Shown piece after piece: positions 7,736 through 10,753 of a stretch of DNA of 10,753 bases; within the stretch, counting starts at the first letter, position 1, and each line of letters starts with the position of its first letter. The position numbers and the translations under genes are program-made. The stretch spans positions 2,556,454-2,567,206 of the forward strand of contig NZ_CM001773.1 in assembly GCF_000314895.2 (NCBI RefSeq), written 5' to 3'. The DNA comes from Providencia sneebia DSM 19967. GTDB lineage: Bacteria > Pseudomonadota > Gammaproteobacteria > Enterobacterales > Enterobacteriaceae. The notes beneath the pieces were generated by a model that saw only the letters and a program-made list of their open reading frames with translations, had not been told where the DNA came from and did no database searches.

Positions 7736-8287
7736 TAGGCGTTTGAGAAATATCGCTGGTTTAAGTTCGAATGATGCCACGCAAGCCCTAGCCCCTTGTC
7801 TCATTGCCTCGCAAAGCATATGACCTAGAATTTCGCTTTTACCGTGACCGTTCACCCCATTGAGAATGGTTAATTCCGACTCTCTAAAGCTGAACTGGTG
7901 ATTTAATGTTTCCCACGGACTTCTGAAAAGATATTGCTCTTTGCCGTAGAATGCTTGGATGGTGTCCTGCATAAACTCACGAGCACTGCATAACTCATCA
8001 GGGTCAAAGTAGGTTGCGGTTTCGAGGTACTTAATGATTTCTTCTTGGGTAATTCCAGCCTGTAGGCATTCGTTGATATCTTTTTTCGGCAGTGAAACAA
8101 GGCGACAACGATATTCACCAAGTCGATTAGCAATCTCTTTTGCTGCTTCTCGACCTACTTCGTCAGCATCCAGTGACAGCCAAATCTCGGTAAAACGGTC
8201 TAGGTTGTGATACTCAAACTCAATCCATTGTTGTTTAGCTCCTTTCCCCCCTCCGAATGGCACAGATATCCGCTGGACGATTAGCAT
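7181..8287 (-). CDS. Chimeric ORF: primase-helicase fragment fused to Dit-like C-terminus
   Basis: This open frame of 368 codons is continuous but joins pieces of unrelated genes. Residues 1-7 are antisense of the neighbouring methyltransferase, so the ATG at 8287 is probably spurious, and no convincing ribosome site precedes it. Residues 8-184 are a TOPRIM plus partial RecA-type helicase sequence. Residues 185-368 are the C-terminal part of a phage baseplate/tail protein. The helicase text stops after PAIFLKRL, 33 residues past the Walker A serine, and switches to EKGSFTSYNKV, which reads as a Dit-like sequence. A replicative enzyme fused to a virion protein makes no known biological sense, so this is probably two truncated genes that happen to stay in frame. 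The stop overlaps the plug gene start by four bases, as the intact tail gene would. Confidence 0.7.
   Translation of the reverse strand: MLIVQRISVPFGGGKGAKQQWIEFEYHNLDRFTEIWLSLDADEVGREAAKEIANRLGEYRCRLVSLPKKDINECLQAGITQEEIIKYLETATYFDPDELCSAREFMQDTIQAFYGKEQYLFRSPWETLNHQFSFRESELTILNGVNGHGKSEILGHMLCEAMRQGARACVASFELKPAIFLKRLEKGSFTSYNKVADPYKATVQLSKSSGGTLERGAFLAQLEILAKSTLKFYIITPEYVYKSANIVGFDFAREARDGATLIKVNVHLEEIREVSVQYEEEEVTNPDDSRVKDAGNKTRSTGFGKVGESLGETMSDVKDAFSGDGSFLSKLGGAADALANGMKNVYGAASEAIDGIDMSVNQMIGGQQ
7733..7738. other. Junction A: helicase fragment to Dit-like gene
   Basis: Minus-strand reading changes from primase-helicase (…FLKRL) to tail protein (EKGSF…) within a few bases here, with the reading frame kept. 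The position is estimated from protein family resemblance and may be off by several bases. Confidence 0.65.
7736..8264 (-). pseudogene. Internal fragment of a T7 gp4-like primase-helicase
   Basis: Using numbering of the fused frame, the fragment opens in SVPFGGGKGAKQQW and has a TOPRIM core with LSLDADEVG (acidic D40 and D42) and LPKKDINE (67-73). A linker (FDPDELCSAREFMQ, FRSPWETLNHQF) follows. The start of the RecA-type helicase has a Walker A box GVNGHGKS (144-151) and ACVASFELKPAIFLKRL. This order is that of phage bifunctional primase-helicases. The N-terminal zinc finger, Walker B, the later helicase motifs and the C-terminus are missing, so it cannot be active. Both ends fall inside the gene at junctions with other genes, and no insertion-sequence end or target duplication is seen. 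Confidence 0.85.
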
Positions 8288-9480
8288 TGTCTCGCGCTGG
8301 CATTAATTTCGACAAATATTACATTGCTGAAATAGACAAATTCGCTAATAAAGTATCTGAGTTCCACTATCCAGATAATATCCAATTAGGCGATGTTAAT
8401 AACTGGCGTGAGTGGGATATTGATTGGTCAAACGTGGGGTTAGTTACGGCAGGTTTCCCCTGTCAAAGCTGGTCACTGGCAGGAAAGCAGAAAGGCGACA
8501 AAGACGAGCGAGGAAAGCTGTTTTGGGTAACGCTAGATATAATGAGCCATGTTCTTGATAAAAACCCACGTGCTAAATTCATGCTTGAGAATGTGAAAAT
8601 GAAAAAAGAGTTTGAGGAATATATTACGCTTCATACTGAAAACGCTTTAGGGAAAGTATTTAAGACTTTAATTAATAGTGCGTTGGTTAGTGCTCAAAAT
8701 AGAAATCGTTATTACTGGACTAACTTTCCCGTCTCTCAACCTAGCGATAAAGGTTTATTACTGAAAGATATAATGATAAAAGGTTTGGAGTTCATAAGCT
8801 TAAATACAAAATTGTATTCCGAAAGGAGTAAACGTCAGATAAACAAAAACAGCAAAACCTTAGAAGAAAAAGCCGTCTCCTGTTGCTGTAATTCAAATAT
8901 GACGGGTTCAGGAGTGAACGTTATAAAAATACATTGTGCTGCAATGAGAGGTAGACCTGATAAAAACGGAATTTACACGCAAAAACTGGAAAGGCGAAAA
9001 GACGAAAAATCAAACACAATAACAAGCGTAAATAAAGACAACCTATTAATCATGGGGGGTGAAAGTGATGATGCTACTAAAAACAACAAATCTTTAATTA
9101 ATGAAACAATTATGAAAAACGGCAAATCTTACGCATTAACAGCAAATTACCAATTTGGTGTCAATGCAAGAAGGAGTGCCACAAAAAAAATAAAATCATT
9201 AGCTATAACCAATGAGAGTGTAACATCTGGATTAACCTATAATGGAGTTAAATACAGAAAACTAACTCCTACCGAATGTGCCAGACTTCAAACATTCCCT
9301 GATGGTTGGTGCGAGAATGTTATTAGCAATTCACAGTCATACAAAGCCTACGGTAACGCTTGGACTGTAGATGTACTCAAGCACATATTCGAATGCATGG
9401 AGCGCAGCAATAACGCCCGGAGAGATATAAATGTTCGTTTTGATAATGATGTTATACGGCAATCCAGTGCTGCTATCTGA
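8257..9480 (+). CDS. DNA cytosine-5 methyltransferase, N-terminally truncated
   Basis: The 407-codon frame encodes a Dcm-type enzyme that transfers a methyl group from SAM to C5 of cytosine. Visible motifs are AEID (24-27, motif II), GDV (45-47, III), GFPCQSWSLAGKQ with catalytic Cys69 (IV), ENV (111-113, VI), QNRNR (147-151, VIII), RKLTPTECARLQTFPDGW (334-351, IX) and AYGNAW (364-369, X). A target-recognition region lies between VIII and IX, with repeated K-S-x-(T/A)-(I/L)-T elements. The SAM-binding motif I (LSLFDGxG-like) should precede ISAGRLAL but is replaced by MAQ derived from antisense helicase sequence. The ATG at 8257 has no Shine-Dalgarno sequence, so the true start is lost and activity is unlikely. 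In an intact phage it might protect the DNA from host restriction. A small gene overlaps its last 50 bases. Confidence 0.88.
   Translation: MAQISAGRLALSRAGINFDKYYIAEIDKFANKVSEFHYPDNIQLGDVNNWREWDIDWSNVGLVTAGFPCQSWSLAGKQKGDKDERGKLFWVTLDIMSHVLDKNPRAKFMLENVKMKKEFEEYITLHTENALGKVFKTLINSALVSAQNRNRYYWTNFPVSQPSDKGLLLKDIMIKGLEFISLNTKLYSERSKRQINKNSKTLEEKAVSCCCNSNMTGSGVNVIKIHCAAMRGRPDKNGIYTQKLERRKDEKSNTITSVNKDNLLIMGGESDDATKNNKSLINETIMKNGKSYALTANYQFGVNARRSATKKIKSLAITNESVTSGLTYNGVKYRKLTPTECARLQTFPDGWCENVISNSQSYKAYGNAWTVDVLKHIFECMERSNNARRDINVRFDNDVIRQSSAAI
8260..8267. other. Junction B: helicase fragment head-to-head with methyltransferase
   Basis: To the left, minus-strand sequence reads SVPFGG of a primase-helicase. 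To the right, plus-strand sequence reads ISAGRLALSRAGI of a cytosine methyltransferase, whose expected preceding SLFDG is absent. The two genes therefore meet with opposite orientations and both are cut internally. The exact base is uncertain by a few positions. Confidence 0.65.
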
Positions 9481-9580
9481 GCAAATATACACACAGCAAG
9501 AATGCGAGAGTCGTGCTATGCAAATAATGCAGGTGCGGGATGTTGAAATTAAGTGCGGTGAGGTATGGAATGAAAGGTAA
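9431..9580 (+). CDS. Small hypothetical phage protein (49 aa)
   Basis: The frame starts at ATG 9431 with GGAGAGATATAA directly before it, a strong Shine-Dalgarno at good spacing, and stops at TAA 9578-9580. The protein begins MFVLIMMLYGNPVLLSEQIY and continues TQQECESRAMQIMQ, ending KCGEVWNER. It has a hydrophobic N-terminal strand, a helical middle with a Cys, and a late Cys. It overlaps the methyltransferase by 50 bases in another frame and the next gene by 11 bases. The overlap chain and ribosome site make it credible. I do not recognise a function. Confidence 0.7.
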   Translation: MFVLIMMLYGNPVLLSEQIYTQQECESRAMQIMQVRDVEIKCGEVWNER

Positions 9581-9773
9581 GAAAAATATTGTTTATTTCG
9601 GTAATGTACAAATTTCAAAACAGTATGACAACCCTTTAAATGTGATAGTGGATAATTGCATTATAGAGGGATTTGATCACCTCAATGGAAAAGGATATTC
9701 ATTACGAAAAAGAATAGCTATAGCAGTCCTTGAGTCATTGATTGAAGAGGTAAAATTAAATAATGAAATTTGA
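9570..9773 (+). CDS. Small hypothetical phage protein (67 aa)
   Basis: I chose ATG 9570 over the in-frame ATG at 9540 because GAGG lies six bases before 9570, and this start overlaps the previous stop by 11 bases as in the rest of the cluster. The protein begins MKGKKNIVYFGNVQISKQYD and ends with a basic-then-acidic helix (LRKRIAIAVLESLIEEVKL). It resembles no family I can name. Its place in a run of overlapping early genes suggests a dispensable host-takeover or accessory role, which is inference. Confidence 0.72.
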   Translation: MKGKKNIVYFGNVQISKQYDNPLNVIVDNCIIEGFDHLNGKGYSLRKRIAIAVLESLIEEVKLNNEI

Positions 9774-9936
9774 AGTCGGCGATAAGGTAAGACTGAGGCA
9801 ATCAAGTAAATACATTAACAATAAAGACAAAATATTTACTGTAACTTTTGTTCATTCTCTTTATGTTTTCTGTGAATTAGAAGGTGCTGAACATGCGTTT
9901 AAACCATACATTTTGGAGTTAATCAATGAAAATTAA
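9763..9936 (+). CDS. Small SH3-like hypothetical protein (57 aa)
   Basis: ATG 9763 to TAA 9934-9936 gives a 57-residue protein starting MKFEVGDKVRLRQSS, with IFTVTFV and YVFCELEG strands and ending KPYILELINEN. The opening VGDKVR pattern followed by alternating strands is typical of small SH3-like or KOW-like barrels found in phage accessory genes. The nearest ribosome-site candidate (AGAGG) is twelve bases upstream, which is long, so coupling to the preceding gene (11-base overlap) probably helps initiation. Its own end overlaps the next gene by 11 bases. Function unknown. Confidence 0.72.
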   Translation: MKFEVGDKVRLRQSSKYINNKDKIFTVTFVHSLYVFCELEGAEHAFKPYILELINEN

Positions 9937-10111
9937 ATTACTTAATGATGGTGGGTGCGAGGATTTATCAGGCGTTCAGTTTCCATTGATTGTTAATGCA
10001 GAACCTCATCATAACTACCCTAGGTATGTAGTTCATTCTAAGGAGTTTGGTATAGAAGAAGATACCAGCTATTTATTTGAATATAGTAACGTTGAGGTAA
10101 TCAATGAATAA
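9926..10111 (+). CDS. Small hypothetical phage protein (61 aa)
   Basis: ATG 9926 follows TTTTGGAGTTAATCA, with GGAG seven bases upstream. The product (MKIKLLNDGGCEDLSGVQFP… ending EYSNVEVINE) is acidic and looks like a compact beta protein. The HHNYPRYVVHSKEFGI segment is rich in aromatic and His residues. It overlaps the previous gene by 11 bases and the next by 8. No family is recognised with confidence. Confidence 0.75.
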   Translation: MKIKLLNDGGCEDLSGVQFPLIVNAEPHHNYPRYVVHSKEFGIEEDTSYLFEYSNVEVINE

Positions 10112-10436
10112 ATTACCTATACCAATATATGGCGGTTACTTAGAAATATACGACACGCCAGATGAATTACAAAGTTCATATCCGCAGCATGATTTCGGTG
10201 CTTGGGGCGCTGGTTTTACTGCTGGTATTGTTAGTGGCGGTTGCAGCACAATAGTTATGCAGCTATCAACAATTGATGCTAACACAATAACTCATGAGTC
10301 AATTCATGCTGCATTTGATATTTTGCACTTTAGCGGAGTTCCGATTAATTATGATAACAACGAAACTATCTGTTATTTAGCTGGATGGGTAGCAGAGCAA
10401 TTAGAATATCATTACGAAGGTAAATTTAATGAATAA
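10104..10436 (+). CDS. Small zincin-like phage protein with HExxH motif
   Basis: This 110-residue protein contains TITHESIHAAFDILHFSG, in which H64-E65-S-I-H68 is an HExxH zinc-binding and catalytic signature on a helix. After a loop comes NETICYLAGWVAEQLEYHY, where E87 could be the third zinc ligand, as in gluzincin-type proteases. Small proteins with the order THE..HA...L...G…E..cYLvG are found in phage accessory regions and are seen as putative metallopeptidases; substrates are not known. There is no signal peptide, so a cytoplasmic role is likely. TTGAGG lies six bases before the ATG. It overlaps the previous gene by 8 bases and the following NinX-like gene by 8. Proteolysis is inferred from the motif only. 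Confidence 0.8.
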   Translation: MNKLPIPIYGGYLEIYDTPDELQSSYPQHDFGAWGAGFTAGIVSGGCSTIVMQLSTIDANTITHESIHAAFDILHFSGVPINYDNNETICYLAGWVAEQLEYHYEGKFNE

Positions 10437-10753
10437 ATACACCGAACTATCTGACTTCGAGATTAATTTAAAAGTGTCCCACATTGCGCTGGGTAATGGT
10501 AACTATGATTGGTGCCCTGATAAAAAAGAGGTTTACCTTGCAGGTATTGATGGTGGTGATTTCTTACCGCATGGATATTTCGACCCTTGCAATAACCCCG
10601 CCGATGCAATGCCGATTATTATTGAGAATGGGATTAGCATGGTGAAAGTTAATAACACTTGGTCAGATCGTCAATTTAATAACCATTGCATAGAAATTAA
10701 CGGCGATAATTATTATCGAATTGCCATGGAAGTTTATTTATTAATGAATGGAA
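10429..10753 (+). CDS. NinX-like (DUF2591) phage protein, 3' end off the window
   Basis: From ATG 10429 the frame is open to the right edge (108 codons). The start MNKYTELSDFEIN, the block FDPCNNPADAMPIIIENGIS (51-70) and the late RIAMEVYLLMNG match the DUF2591/NinX pattern (YTELSDFEIN, CNNPADAWPII, a final AM..YL). NinX-type genes sit in the nin or early accessory regions of lambdoid and other enterobacterial phages and have no firmly established function. AAGG lies eight bases before the ATG, and the start overlaps the zincin-like gene by 8 bases. Family length is about 110-130 residues, so only a short tail is missing. Confidence 0.82.
   Translation, partial: MNKYTELSDFEINLKVSHIALGNGNYDWCPDKKEVYLAGIDGGDFLPHGYFDPCNNPADAMPIIIENGISMVKVNNTWSDRQFNNHCIEINGDNYYRIAMEVYLLMNG

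Noticed and set aside
7903..8133. Minus-strand 76-codon frame inside the helicase fragment
   Set aside because: The overlapping frame carries the TOPRIM and linker sequence, so this is a shadow.
7736..8264. Insertion sequence or transposon as cause of the rearrangement
   Set aside because: The fragment encodes only part of a primase-helicase, and I found no terminal inverted repeats or flanking duplications at its ends.
9337..9618. Minus-strand 93-codon frame with many Cys and Ser
   Set aside because: It is antisense to the methyltransferase C-terminus (motif X) and the 49-residue gene; no ribosome support.
1..10753. tRNA genes, CRISPR arrays or toxin-antitoxin pair
   Set aside because: No cloverleaf-like segment, no regularly spaced repeats, and no recognisable toxin or antitoxin motif was found by eye on either strand.

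Overview
The window looks like part of a contractile-tailed (myovirus-type) phage or prophage of an AT-rich gammaproteobacterium. Family resemblance of the tail proteins, a NinX-type gene and the low-GC codon use suggest Proteus/Providencia-like enterobacteria, but the host genus is inference. There is no integrase, attachment site, tRNA, rRNA, insertion sequence or CRISPR array in view, so free phage and prophage cannot be told apart.

Left part (about 1-7735, minus strand): a tightly packed late operon for the baseplate and host-recognition apparatus, read right to left. The order is the C-terminal remnant of a Dit-like baseplate/tail protein, a baseplate plug-like protein, a hub protein, a gp138-type central spike, a gpW/gp25-like wedge protein, a baseplate J protein, a DUF2612 tail protein, a short tail fibre with a gp53-like tip, a rho-independent terminator, and a long beta-helix tailspike running off the left edge. 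Neighbouring genes overlap or lie within 2 bases, except at the terminator. The two receptor-binding proteins share a homologous N-terminal region of about 135 residues and carry different C-terminal modules.

Middle (about 7736-8264): a 0.5-kb fragment of a T7 gp4-like primase-helicase gene (TOPRIM domain through Walker A) on the minus strand. It is fused in frame to the truncated Dit-like gene on its left and butted head-to-head against a truncated cytosine methyltransferase on its right. All three genes are broken at the two junctions, and no transposon ends are visible. The tape-measure gene and the N-terminus of the Dit-like gene, expected just upstream in this kind of tail operon, are absent. 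This is either a real rearrangement (defective or recombinant prophage) or a chimeric clone, amplification product or assembly. It is the most anomalous structure in the window.

Right part (about 8257-10753, plus strand): an early/accessory region. A C5-cytosine methyltransferase lacking its SAM-binding motif I is followed by a chain of small, mutually overlapping genes, each with its own Shine-Dalgarno sequence inside the preceding gene. They are a 49-residue protein, a 67-residue protein, a 57-residue SH3-like protein, a 61-residue protein, a 110-residue HExxH zincin-like protein, and a NinX-like (DUF2591) protein cut by the right edge. Several are below usual gene-calling length limits.

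I do not see evidence for a wholly new defence or mobile system. The points most worth checking are the double-junction rearrangement, the paired tail fibres split by a terminator, the polygalacturonase-like signature in the tailspike, and the small zincin.
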